Source: JAJFFW01 sp038531315 | GTDB lineage: Bacteria; Pseudomonadota; Alphaproteobacteria; Caulobacterales; Parvularculaceae | Direction: 5' to 3' | Length of the DNA stretch: 64,000 nucleotides | Assembly: GCA_038531315.1 (NCBI GenBank) | Contig: JBCBBT010000004.1 | Coordinates: 1 to 64,000, forward strand | In this document: positions 33,734-41,830 of the stretch, piece by piece | Layout: every line of letters begins with the position of its first letter | Position numbering within the stretch: the first letter of the stretch is position 1 | Position numbers and translations under genes: made by a program | Notes under the pieces: generated by a model | Seen by the model: the letters and a program-made list of their open reading frames with translations, nothing else | What the model was told of the DNA's origin: nothing | Databases searched by the model: none

Positions 33734-34665
33734 GTTTTCCAGACGTCGTCGCCTACGCCGTTCCGGCTTTTATCCTCCTCATCGTTGCGGAGATCGCGGC
33801 GGTGCGTTTCGGTAAGCGCGGCGACTACGAGACGAGAGATAGCGCTGCCAGCCTGATCATGGGGCTGGGCAGTCAGATCGCGCCGCTTTTCGGCGGCGCC
33901 GCCGTGGTCGGCGCCGCCTTCACCTTCGCCTACCAGTTCAGAGTGTTCGAAATCCCGAATGTTTGGTGGGCGGTCGTTCTTTGTTTCGTCCTCGACGATT
34001 TGCGTTATTACTGGTGGCACAGGATCAGCCATGAACGTCGATGGTTCTGGGCGAGCCACGTCATTCACCATTCCTCCCAGCACTACAATCTGACAACCGC
34101 GCTGCGCCAGACATGGACGGGGTCCATCCTTGGGGCGCTCGTCTTTAAGACGCCGCTTGTTTTATTGGGCTTTCATCCGCTGATGGTGATTTTTGTCGGC
34201 GGCGTTAATCTGGTTTACCAATTCTGGATCCATACGGAACAAATTGACCGGCTCGGCCCATTTGAAAGCGTCTTCAACACGCCGAGCCATCACCGCGTTC
34301 ACCATGCGACAAATCCGCGATACCTCGACGCGAATTACGCGGGAACCCTGATCATCTGGGATCGCATGTTTGGCACTTTCGTGCGCGAACAAGACTCAGA
34401 ACAGCCCCAATACGGGATCATCAAAAATCTTGGAACGTTTAATCCGCTGGTGATCGCGTTTCACGAGTGGATTGGGATCGCCCGCGATCTCGCGTCGGCC
34501 AAATCGCTGAAAGAAATCGCCGGCTATACGTTCGGGCCGCCGGGTTGGTCGCCGGACGGATCGCGCTTGACCTCCGCGCAGATCAAAGCCCGTTGGCGTG
34601 AGAGGCCCGAAAAGGCCGCCGAGGCCCCGTCGGGCGAGGACTGCGCGCTACAGGCCGCAGAATAG
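33730..34665 (+). CDS. Sterol desaturase / fatty acid hydroxylase family protein
   Basis: 311 residues from ATG 33730, coupled to the previous gene. It is an integral membrane protein of the FA_hydroxylase type with the His-box set for a di-iron centre: WWHRISHE, SHVIHHSSQHYN, and HRVHH after a membrane hairpin. Such enzymes insert oxygen into fatty acids, carotenoids or sterol-like lipids. The N-terminal helices (about 6-26 and 42-70) precede the first box. The C-terminal 60 residues are soluble. The substrate cannot be read from the sequence; bacterial members are often of unknown specificity. Confidence 0.9.
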   Translation: MSFPDVVAYAVPAFILLIVAEIAAVRFGKRGDYETRDSAASLIMGLGSQIAPLFGGAAVVGAAFTFAYQFRVFEIPNVWWAVVLCFVLDDLRYYWWHRISHERRWFWASHVIHHSSQHYNLTTALRQTWTGSILGALVFKTPLVLLGFHPLMVIFVGGVNLVYQFWIHTEQIDRLGPFESVFNTPSHHRVHHATNPRYLDANYAGTLIIWDRMFGTFVREQDSEQPQYGIIKNLGTFNPLVIAFHEWIGIARDLASAKSLKEIAGYTFGPPGWSPDGSRLTSAQIKARWRERPEKAAEAPSGEDCALQAAE

Positions 34666-34843
34666 GCGCGCGCCGCGACACGCGCCGTCAAGCCTTTCCA
34701 AAACGTAATAGATTGGCCGCTATTTGGTCACGCTTGCCCTCACGAGACCTTGATCAGATCAAAATGGCGCCGCGCTCCTTCGCTCCTATATCCGCTCCCG
34801 AGGAGAGAGAAAGTTCCGGGAGAGATACAGAGGAGAGTGAGTT

Positions 34844-35377
34844 ATGACGCGTACAACGGTGATTTCATTTCTGGCGCTGACATTTGGCATTGGCGGCGCG
34901 CTAGCCGCCGGCGTCGGCCTGCAGGACGACGCTGACGCCTACACGGTGAGCGCGGCTTCCGTCGGTAAGAACGGCGCGGAACACAACGCCGCTTACTTGT
35001 TTCAGCGTGCAGACATCAATGACGACGGCGCCCTTGATGCGGATGAATATGCCAGTCTCGCGATTGTCACCGCTGAGCTGTCCCGCCTTAACGGGTTTGT
35101 GGCTGTCGAAACCGAAGGCGGGCTTGTCACCGCTGCGCTGCCGGCTGATTACGACGCGGGCCTTTCGCGGACGGCGCGGGCGGAAATTAGCGCTCTGTCG
35201 CGCCAGGAATTTTACCGCGCTGTCGGCGACGATGATCTCTTGGACGCGGCTGAATTTCTTGACCTTGAAAACGCACGCTTTGAGCGCGCGGACCGCAATG
35301 GCGACCAGAAGCTGACCCGCAATGAACTGGTCGCCTTCGCGGCCGATACAGCCCGGTTGAAGCGCAACGCGGCCTGA
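34844..35377 (+). CDS. Secreted EF-hand protein
   Basis: 177 residues with a ribosome site GAGGAG and a signal peptide ending near ALAAG. Two canonical EF-hand loops are seen: DINDDGALDADE (about 58-69) and DRNGDQKLTRNE (about 149-160), each with Asp at 1, 3 and 5 and Glu at 12. Between them lies a spacer without recognised motifs. It is probably a periplasmic calcium-binding protein of unknown role. It is convergent with the DUF1295 gene, 8 bases apart. Confidence 0.85.
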   Translation: MTRTTVISFLALTFGIGGALAAGVGLQDDADAYTVSAASVGKNGAEHNAAYLFQRADINDDGALDADEYASLAIVTAELSRLNGFVAVETEGGLVTAALPADYDAGLSRTARAEISALSRQEFYRAVGDDDLLDAAEFLDLENARFERADRNGDQKLTRNELVAFAADTARLKRNAA

Positions 35378-35385
35378 CGCTCGCT

Positions 35386-36204
35386 TCAGGTCGAGGCTGG
35401 AACGCGCTTATCATCCTTGCGCGGCGGCAGGGGAATAAATCCGCTTACGCGCTTTTTGTAGTCAGCGTATTCCGGATATTTCTTCTCCATCGATCGCTCA
35501 AGCAGCGCTTTGCCTGAAACGTTATAGAGAAAATACGTCATCACGATCGGGCTCAGAAGCGTCGCCCAGCCGAACGGCGCTTCGAGCGCGATCATCGTCA
35601 ATCCGCTCCAGACGGCGGCGTCGCCAAAATAGTTGGGGTGGCGTGTATACGCCCAAAGACCGCTGGTCATCAATTTGCCTTTGTTGGCCGCGTCCGACTT
35701 GAAACGGCGTAATTGCCAATCGCCGACCGTTTCGAACCCGAGACCCACAAAGAAGATCGCAACACCAAGATAGGCGAGGAGGCCAAGCCCCGGGCCGCCA
35801 AACTGCCCGAGCTGCGTCGGCAGAGATACAAACCACGCGATCGCGCATTGCAGCCAGAAAACAAAGACAAGCGACCAGCGCGCGAACGCCGCATCTGAGC
35901 CCTGCTTTTCGCGCATTTTGACATACCGGAAATCTTCGCCGTGACCGAGATTGCGTGCGCCGAGATAAACGCCCAGCCGCAACGCCCATAGACAGACGAG
36001 CGCCGTCAGAACAAGCGCACGCGGATCGGCGCCGTCTGTGCGCAAAAAAGTCAACAAGCCCGGGAGCGCGCAGGCCGGCCCCCAGGCGATATCGACGATA
36101 CTCGCGTCTTTGATGCGCACGCTGATCGCCCACAACACCGTCATGGCCAGAGCGAGGATCGCTAGATTTGAAAATACCAGACCGGCGAGAGCGCTAGCTG
36201 ACAT
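35386..36204 (-). CDS. DUF1295 / steroid 5-alpha-reductase-like membrane protein
   Basis: 272 residues with about six membrane segments. The family signature is in the C-terminal half: GLWAYTRHPNYFGDAAVWSG, followed by PIVMTYFLYNVSGKALLE and EKKYPEYADYKKRVSGFIP. The fold is that of the isoprenylcysteine methyltransferase / steroid reductase superfamily; bacterial DUF1295 members have no proven substrate. AGGAAGGA precedes the ATG. It is divergent from the nitroreductase gene. Confidence 0.9.
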   Translation of the reverse strand: MSASALAGLVFSNLAILALAMTVLWAISVRIKDASIVDIAWGPACALPGLLTFLRTDGADPRALVLTALVCLWALRLGVYLGARNLGHGEDFRYVKMREKQGSDAAFARWSLVFVFWLQCAIAWFVSLPTQLGQFGGPGLGLLAYLGVAIFFVGLGFETVGDWQLRRFKSDAANKGKLMTSGLWAYTRHPNYFGDAAVWSGLTMIALEAPFGWATLLSPIVMTYFLYNVSGKALLERSMEKKYPEYADYKKRVSGFIPLPPRKDDKRVPAST

Positions 36205-36327
36205 ATTGAATGTTCCTTCCTGGGCGTAAGGGCGAGGAGGCCGCCGTTTAGCGTAGCGCTATTGCGCCGTTTTTGCGACTGCCTCATACACGTCGCCATT
36301 GCGCCAATCTGTAGTCAGGAGCATTTC

Positions 36328-36960
36328 ATGGCGGAAAAAAAGCTTATCAGAACGCCCGAATTCGGTGAGGCGCTTGCGGCGGCCCATCCATCGCCGGAGA
36401 CCATTTCGCTGATGGCCCAGCGGCGATCGACGGCCGCCGACTTTCTGGGGGCGCCTGGTCCCGACACAGAGCAACTGAGCGCCATTTTGACAATCGCCGC
36501 CAGGGCGCCGGATCACAGACGCGTGACGCCTTATCGCTTCGTTATCTTCACCGGCGACAGTCGCAAAAAGGCCGGCGCCGCGCTCGCCGAGACCTTTCGA
36601 AACGGTAATCCGGACTGTGAGCAAGCGCGTATCGACATTGAACAAAACAGGTTTTTGCGCGCACCCGTTGTGATCGCCATTGTGTATGCACCGGACAAAA
36701 ATCATCGCACGCCCGAATGGGAGCAAACGTTAAGCGTCGGCGCTGTCTGTCAAAACCTGCTGATCGCTTCGAGCGCTTTCGGGTTTGCGGCCCAATGGCT
36801 GACCGAATGGTACGCTTATGACAAAGCCTTTGCCCAATTCGTTGGGTTGGGAGCGGACGAGCAGTTCGCGGGCTTCGTCTATGTCGGTTCTGCGACGCAA
36901 GCGCCGAAAGAACGCCGCCGTCCGGACATGGTAGAAATCGTCACCTATTTTGAAAGTTGA
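36328..36960 (+). CDS. Nitroreductase family protein (YdjA-like)
   Basis: 210 residues from ATG 36328, which has CAGGAG upstream; the frame is open 22 codons earlier but is not family-like. The FMN-binding nitroreductase core shows RRSTAADFLGAPGP, ILTIAARAPDHRRVTPYRFVI, and a later SVGAVCQNLLIASSAFGFAAQWLTEW. The compact length is like E. coli YdjA. Such enzymes reduce nitro compounds or quinones with NAD(P)H as FMN dimers. The natural substrate is unknown. Confidence 0.9.
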   Translation: MAEKKLIRTPEFGEALAAAHPSPETISLMAQRRSTAADFLGAPGPDTEQLSAILTIAARAPDHRRVTPYRFVIFTGDSRKKAGAALAETFRNGNPDCEQARIDIEQNRFLRAPVVIAIVYAPDKNHRTPEWEQTLSVGAVCQNLLIASSAFGFAAQWLTEWYAYDKAFAQFVGLGADEQFAGFVYVGSATQAPKERRRPDMVEIVTYFES

Positions 36961-37078
36961 AGGATCGCGCGGACGTGATCTCTCTTGCCGGCGTCGGCGG
37001 CTCCATCGCGTTGCAATTAAGGGCAAAACCCCTAACTTACGCGACAAATTGACATCGCTACAAAAAAGGTGACTTCCC

Positions 37079-37759
37079 ATGACCAATCCGAAGCTTCTTT
37101 TGACCGCCGCCGCATCAGTTTTTGTTGTGGCGTGCGGCGGACAGGACGCCACGGCGGCAAGCCAGGCTGAAGCGGCGAAAGCAAAACCCGAGGCCGCGTC
37201 AACGGAGGCCGGCGATGTTGATCTGAGCGCTGCGCCATCGGGATCCTACAGCGCAGATCAGGGCCATCGCTACATCACGTTCCATTACAACCACCAGGGG
37301 CTTTCGAGCCCGTTCCTGCGTTGGCGCGAGTGGGATGCGACGCTTGATTGGAATGCGGACGACCCTTCGAAGTCGGGCGTTGAAGTCACCATTGATGCAT
37401 CCTCCATCGATTCCGGCGTCGATAAATTTGACGATCACCTGAAAAGCGCCGATTTCTTTGATGTTGAAAATTTCCCGACGATCACTTTCAAAAGCACGAG
37501 CATCGACGTCACCGGCCCCCGCAGCGGCGTCATTTCCGGCGACCTGACCGTCAAAGATATCACCAAGCCGGTTTCCTTCGAGGCGACGTTCAACAAGGCG
37601 ACATTTAGCGACCGCGCCAAAGCGCACAAGATTGGCTTTTCCGGGAAAACCAAACTGATGCGCAGTGATCTGGGCGTCGGCGCCTACGTGCCATTCGTGG
37701 GCGACGAAGTCACCGTCATTATCGAAACCGAATTTGAAATGCCGGCGGCCTCCGAATAG
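37079..37759 (+). CDS. YceI-family lipoprotein (first)
   Basis: 226 residues. A lipobox VVACGG is near residue 19, followed by an Ala/Lys/Glu-rich linker. The YceI lipocalin-like domain begins at SGSYSADQGHRYITFHYNH and contains DATLDWNADDP, HLKSADFFDVENFPTITFKS and VSGDLTVKDITKPV-type strands. YceI proteins bind isoprenoid lipids in the periplasm. This one is probably membrane-anchored, unlike soluble E. coli YceI. It starts a four-gene run with cytochrome b561, a second YceI and a fasciclin protein. Confidence 0.92.
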   Translation: MTNPKLLLTAAASVFVVACGGQDATAASQAEAAKAKPEAASTEAGDVDLSAAPSGSYSADQGHRYITFHYNHQGLSSPFLRWREWDATLDWNADDPSKSGVEVTIDASSIDSGVDKFDDHLKSADFFDVENFPTITFKSTSIDVTGPRSGVISGDLTVKDITKPVSFEATFNKATFSDRAKAHKIGFSGKTKLMRSDLGVGAYVPFVGDEVTVIIETEFEMPAASE

Positions 37760-37804
37760 TCGGTCGGCCTTTTCATGGCGACCGTGCGGGACCAGTAGTC
37801 CATT

Positions 37805-38398
37805 ATGTCAACGACTTCCGAGCGATACACAACGGTCGCAATCGTCCTTCATTGGGCGATTGCGCTTTTGATTATCGGTCAGCTCATCGGCGGAAAAATC
37901 ATGGTTGATTTTCTTGCCGACGGGTCGTCGCTCAAGTTCGAGCTTTATCAATGGCATAAATCCTTTGGCGTTACGATCCTGCTGTTATCGCTCGCCCGCG
38001 CTGTCTGGCGGTTGACCCATCGTCCGCCAGCATTACCGGCGCATATGAAATCGTGGGAACGAATCGGCGCGCGCATCTCGCATGTCGGCTTTTATCTTCT
38101 GATTATCGGTGCGCCGTTGGCCGGGTGGGCGCTGGTGTCGGCGTCGCCATTTGCGGCCAGCGTGCCGACTTATCTGTTTGGCTTTATTCCGTGGCCGCAT
38201 CTTCCATTTTTTGAAGGCGTTGAGGACCGCAAGGCCGTGGCCGAACTGATTGCCGAGATACACGAATATATGGGATTTGGGATTGTCCTGTTATTGGTTG
38301 TTCATATCGGTGCGGCGCTGAAGCATCATTTTGTGGACCGCGACGGTGTTTTTACCCGTATGGCGCCCTGGATTGTAAATCGGAAAGTAAGATCATGA
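37805..38398 (+). CDS. Cytochrome b561
   Basis: 197 residues with four membrane helices. Heme-ligand His are in helix 1 (IVLHWAIALL), helix 2 (WHKSFGV), and helix 4 (VVHIGAALKHHF), the usual pattern for the di-heme bacterial b561 family. It passes electrons from quinol to a periplasmic or membrane acceptor. In E. coli the yceJ-yceI pair has the same association. The stop overlaps the next YceI gene by 4 bases (ATGA). Confidence 0.93.
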   Translation: MSTTSERYTTVAIVLHWAIALLIIGQLIGGKIMVDFLADGSSLKFELYQWHKSFGVTILLLSLARAVWRLTHRPPALPAHMKSWERIGARISHVGFYLLIIGAPLAGWALVSASPFAASVPTYLFGFIPWPHLPFFEGVEDRKAVAELIAEIHEYMGFGIVLLLVVHIGAALKHHFVDRDGVFTRMAPWIVNRKVRS

Positions 38399-38994
38399 GA
38401 CTGTGTGTAGCGGCGGCGGCCATCGGCCTGTTGGTCGGGTGTGGGAATACGAGCGCTGAGGCGACAGCGGCTGAAGCGGCGGCGACCAGTAGCGTTCAAT
38501 CCGGCGCATGGACTGTCGATTACGATCAAAGCAGCCTCGGCTTTGAGGCGACGCAAAACGGCAAGGTCTTCGACGGCAAGTTCGATGAATTCGAAGCGTC
38601 GATCGTTCTGGACCCGTCCGATCTCGTCAACGCATCGATTGACGTATCGATCGCGATGGACAGTGCGCAAACGGGCGACCGCCAGCGCGATAGCGCGCTG
38701 CCCGGCACAGACTGGTTTGACGCGAAATCGCATCCGACGGCGCGATTTGTGTCCACATCGGTGCGGTCAGTCGGGGAGAACGCCTATGAAGCGGCGGGCG
38801 CGTTGACAATCCGGGGCGTAACGAATGACGTCACGCTGCCGTTCGCACTTGTCATCGAAGATAACGCCGCCAAAGCCGAGGGACGGGTCACGATTATGCG
38901 CGACGCTTTCGGGGTCGGGCGGGGTGAATTCAAAACCGGCACATGGGTTGGGCTGTCTGTTGATGTGGTGGTCGATATCACCGCATCGCGCTAA
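38395..38994 (+). CDS. YceI-family lipoprotein (second)
   Basis: 199 residues. A lipobox LLVGCG is near residue 16, followed by an Ala/Thr/Glu-rich linker and a YceI domain (SGAWTVDYDQSSLGFEATQNG, PGTDWFDAKSHPTARFVS, GALTIRGVTNDVTLPF). It is clearly diverged from the first YceI and lacks its FHYNHQGLS segment. It is translationally coupled to cytochrome b561. Both copies are predicted lipoproteins, which suggests a lipid ligand (ubiquinone precursor or polyisoprenoid) is kept at a membrane surface (inference). Confidence 0.92.
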   Translation: MRLCVAAAAIGLLVGCGNTSAEATAAEAAATSSVQSGAWTVDYDQSSLGFEATQNGKVFDGKFDEFEASIVLDPSDLVNASIDVSIAMDSAQTGDRQRDSALPGTDWFDAKSHPTARFVSTSVRSVGENAYEAAGALTIRGVTNDVTLPFALVIEDNAAKAEGRVTIMRDAFGVGRGEFKTGTWVGLSVDVVVDITASR

Positions 38995-39104
38995 TTCGGC
39001 GCCTAAAACCGCGCGTCAGATGAATTTTTGGAAATCAGACGTTCCAAATTGAACCTAATTCGTGCGACGTCCGTAACACGCATATCGTAACAAAGGAGCA
39101 CGAT

Positions 39105-39620
39105 ATGATTCGGACACTGAGCGCGGTTGGCGCCGCATTGGTATTGGCGTTCGCGCCAAGCGCCGGATTTGCTGGTCACCATGAAAAAGGTGACAAGATG
39201 GAAGCAGCCGACATTGTGGACACCGCTGTCAAAGCTGGTCAATTCACAACGCTCGTTGCAGCCGTGCAAGCTGCTGGGTTGGAAGAAACCTTGCGCGGTG
39301 ACGGACCGTTTACAGTTTTTGCGCCGACGGATGACGCTTTCAAAGCGCTGCCGGAAGGCACCGTCGAGACGCTCTTGAAGCCTGAAAACAAAGATCAACT
39401 CGTCGGTATTCTGACTTATCACGTTCTCGCGGGTAAAGTTATGTCGGGCGACATTGCCGGAAAAGCTCTTGACGCGGATACGGTGAATGGCGCGGCGCTG
39501 CCGGTTGATGCGACTGAAGGCGTTAAGGTTGGCGAGGCGACTGTCGTCAAAGCGGACATCGCAACAACCAATGGCGTCATTCACGTCATCGACACTGTGC
39601 TTTTGCCGCCGCAGGAATAA
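39105..39620 (+). CDS. Secreted fasciclin (FAS1) domain protein
   Basis: 171 residues; AAAGGAG lies before the ATG. The signal peptide ends near AGFAGHHEKG. One FAS1 domain fills the rest: DIVDTAVKAGQFTTLVAAVQ, DGPFTVFAPTDDAFKALP, GILTYHVLAGKVMSGD and GVIHVIDTVLLPPQ. FAS1 proteins mediate adhesion or bind ligands at the surface or in the periplasm. It lies 110 bases after the second YceI, in the same orientation, and ends with a strong terminator. Confidence 0.93.
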   Translation: MIRTLSAVGAALVLAFAPSAGFAGHHEKGDKMEAADIVDTAVKAGQFTTLVAAVQAAGLEETLRGDGPFTVFAPTDDAFKALPEGTVETLLKPENKDQLVGILTYHVLAGKVMSGDIAGKALDADTVNGAALPVDATEGVKVGEATVVKADIATTNGVIHVIDTVLLPPQE

Positions 39621-39640
39621 AGCACCAGCTGCATGCGAAG

Positions 39641-39670
39641 AATGCGTCCGCAAAAGCGGGCGCATTTTTT
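39641..39670 (+). terminator. Intrinsic terminator after the fasciclin gene
   Basis: An 11-bp stem AATGCGTCCGC / GCGGGCGCATT (one T-G pair) with an AAAA loop is followed by T residues. It abuts the stop codon of the convergent cobT gene. Confidence 0.92.
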
Positions 39671-41523
39671 TATGCAACGGACCTTGCGTGGTTCCGGTCA
39701 AACCGTTGCAGATCCTCATCGAAAAGTTCAGCGAGCTTGTCGACCATCGCGCCGCCGAGTTGTTCGACGTCGACAATCGTCAGCGCCCGGCGATAATACC
39801 GTGTAACATCGTGGCCGATACCGATCGCCAGCAATTCAACCGGCGATCTGTTTTCAATATCGGTAATAACTTCGCGTAAATGCCGCTCAAGATAGGCGCT
39901 GCCGTTGGCGGACGATGTTGTATCGTCAACCGGCGCACCGTCCGAAATCACCATCATAATGCGCCGCGCCTCCGGCCTTCCGAGCAAGCGGTTATGGGCC
40001 CATAACAGCGCTTCGCCGTCTATGTTCTCTTTCAGGAGACCTTCTTTCATCATCAACCCGAGACAGGTGCGTGCGCGCCGCCACGGCGCATCCGCCGCCT
40101 TGTAGATGATGTGGCGCAGATCGTTCAGCCTGCCGGGTTGTGCCGGTCGCCCCGCTTCCACCCACGCTTCACGCGCGGCCCCGCCTTTCCAGGCGCGGGT
40201 CGTGAAACCGAGAATTTCGACTTTCACGCTGCACCGTTCCAGCGTCCGGGCGAGGATGTCGGCGCAAATCGCAGCGATTGTTATGGGTCGGCCGCGCATC
40301 GATCCGGAGTTGTCGATCAGGAGGGTTACGACTGTGTCGCGAAATTCCTGCTCGCGTTCCTGTTTGAATGATAGCGGCTGCATCGGATCTACAACAATTC
40401 GCGCAAGGCGGGCGGCGTCCAGCACGCCTTCGTCAAGGTCGAAGTCCCAGCTTCGATTTTGTTGGGCAAGGAGCTTGCGTTGTAGTTTGTTGGCGAGCCG
40501 CGAAACGACGGAATGAAAATTCTCCAGCTGGCGGTCCAGTGTGCGACGCAGACGCGCCAATTCTTCTGGATCACATAAATCGGGCGCCGATACGATTTCA
40601 TCGAATTCTGTGGTGTACGTCTTATACGGCGCGCCGCTATCGCCATCGAATTTGGCGCGGATCGACGAAATTTTGGCGTTTTCCGCCGCGCCGTCAGCAT
40701 CATCGGCGAGTTGATCGATGTCCTGTTCGGAAAACTCCGCTTCGCCTTCTGAGCTGTCGCCGTCTTCAGGATTTGAATCGTCCTGCATGTCCGCGACACC
40801 CTCTTCGGAGTCGTCCGACGTTTCCTGATCATCATCAGGGTCGTCGTCGCCATCGGGGTTTTGTTCGTTCTCAACGTCGCCCTGATCCTCATCGTCAAGC
40901 TCAAGGTCCCGGATCACTGATCGCGCGAGCGCGGCGAACGCCTCCTGATTATCAATGCCGTCAAGGTCCGCCAGCGCGTCAAGCGATGCGCCCGCGAGGT
41001 CTTCCACGTCGCCGGCGCAGGCGGCCATGATATCGCGGGCGCTTTCCGGCGCCGCGCGTCCTGTCAGTCGTTCGCGCAGCAATAAGGCGGCGACGTCAGC
41101 AAGGGGGGCCACGTCCTTGGCGTTGAGCGTCTGGTAGCCCTTGTCCCCAATCTTCTTGTCGAGCGCCGCCTCGAGATTGTCGCCGACGCCTTTCAGCGAC
41201 GTCGCTCCAATCGCGTCAATGCGTGCATGTTCAAGCGCCCGGAATACCGCCTGCGCCTCTGCGCCCCTCGGGCTCAATCGGGCGTGCATGCCTTCATCGT
41301 GGTAGGCAAGCCGCAAAGCCGCCTGATCGGCCTCACCGCGCGCGACCGACGCACTCTCGGGGTCCAGCACGCGGGCCGGCAAGGGAATACGCGCGGTTTT
41401 GCCCGACACGTTCGCCTGATCACCGCCAAAAGCGACCTCGACGTCGTCTTGAGCGGACAAAGCCCGCGTTGTCTGAAGCAGCGCGCGCTTGAAATCTTCT
41501 CTGATTTTTTCTTTCAAACTCAT
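39670..41523 (-). CDS. cobT: Cobaltochelatase subunit CobT-like
   Basis: 617 residues. The N-terminal helical part (about 1-200) and a long acidic linker of Asp/Glu/Gln-rich sequence (about 215-285) match CobT. The C-terminal von Willebrand A domain has the MIDAS motif DNSGSMRG (near residue 400) and the later TSSANGSAYLERHL segment. CobT partners with the AAA+ ATPase CobS and subunit CobN to insert cobalt into hydrogenobyrinate. No cobS or cobN is in the window. CobS/CobT-like pairs also occur without cobalamin synthesis, where their role is unknown, so the function here is open. Confidence 0.92.
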   Translation of the reverse strand: MSLKEKIREDFKRALLQTTRALSAQDDVEVAFGGDQANVSGKTARIPLPARVLDPESASVARGEADQAALRLAYHDEGMHARLSPRGAEAQAVFRALEHARIDAIGATSLKGVGDNLEAALDKKIGDKGYQTLNAKDVAPLADVAALLLRERLTGRAAPESARDIMAACAGDVEDLAGASLDALADLDGIDNQEAFAALARSVIRDLELDDEDQGDVENEQNPDGDDDPDDDQETSDDSEEGVADMQDDSNPEDGDSSEGEAEFSEQDIDQLADDADGAAENAKISSIRAKFDGDSGAPYKTYTTEFDEIVSAPDLCDPEELARLRRTLDRQLENFHSVVSRLANKLQRKLLAQQNRSWDFDLDEGVLDAARLARIVVDPMQPLSFKQEREQEFRDTVVTLLIDNSGSMRGRPITIAAICADILARTLERCSVKVEILGFTTRAWKGGAAREAWVEAGRPAQPGRLNDLRHIIYKAADAPWRRARTCLGLMMKEGLLKENIDGEALLWAHNRLLGRPEARRIMMVISDGAPVDDTTSSANGSAYLERHLREVITDIENRSPVELLAIGIGHDVTRYYRRALTIVDVEQLGGAMVDKLAELFDEDLQRFDRNHARSVA

Positions 41524-41830
41524 GGATTTATGGCTGTTTTTGGGTGGTCGCTCTCAGGCCAACTTATGGTGTGGGAAGCGGCTTGCCAAGCGCCGGAAGC
41601 GGTCCCGCGATGCCGCACGGGCGCGTGTGCTGTTCGCATCAGCCGCGTCAGCGTTCGTTACTTTCATTCAGGTCAATAATCACGACACAACCAAGAGTAG
41701 TATCATTAAATTTGTACGCGTGCGTCTTAATCGATAAACAAAGTCCGCCGCGAAGACATCTATTTTACTTATTGCGGCGGTGCTTTGTTGCTTAATCACA
41801 AATTTTCATTGCTCTTTTTTGGGGTGGCCT
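41524..41830. other. 307-base gap between cobT and the glycosyltransferase gene
   Basis: The divergent promoters of cobT and the glycosyltransferase should lie here. The right half is AT-rich for the window (around 41690-41830). No dyads or RNA structures stood out. Confidence 0.4.
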
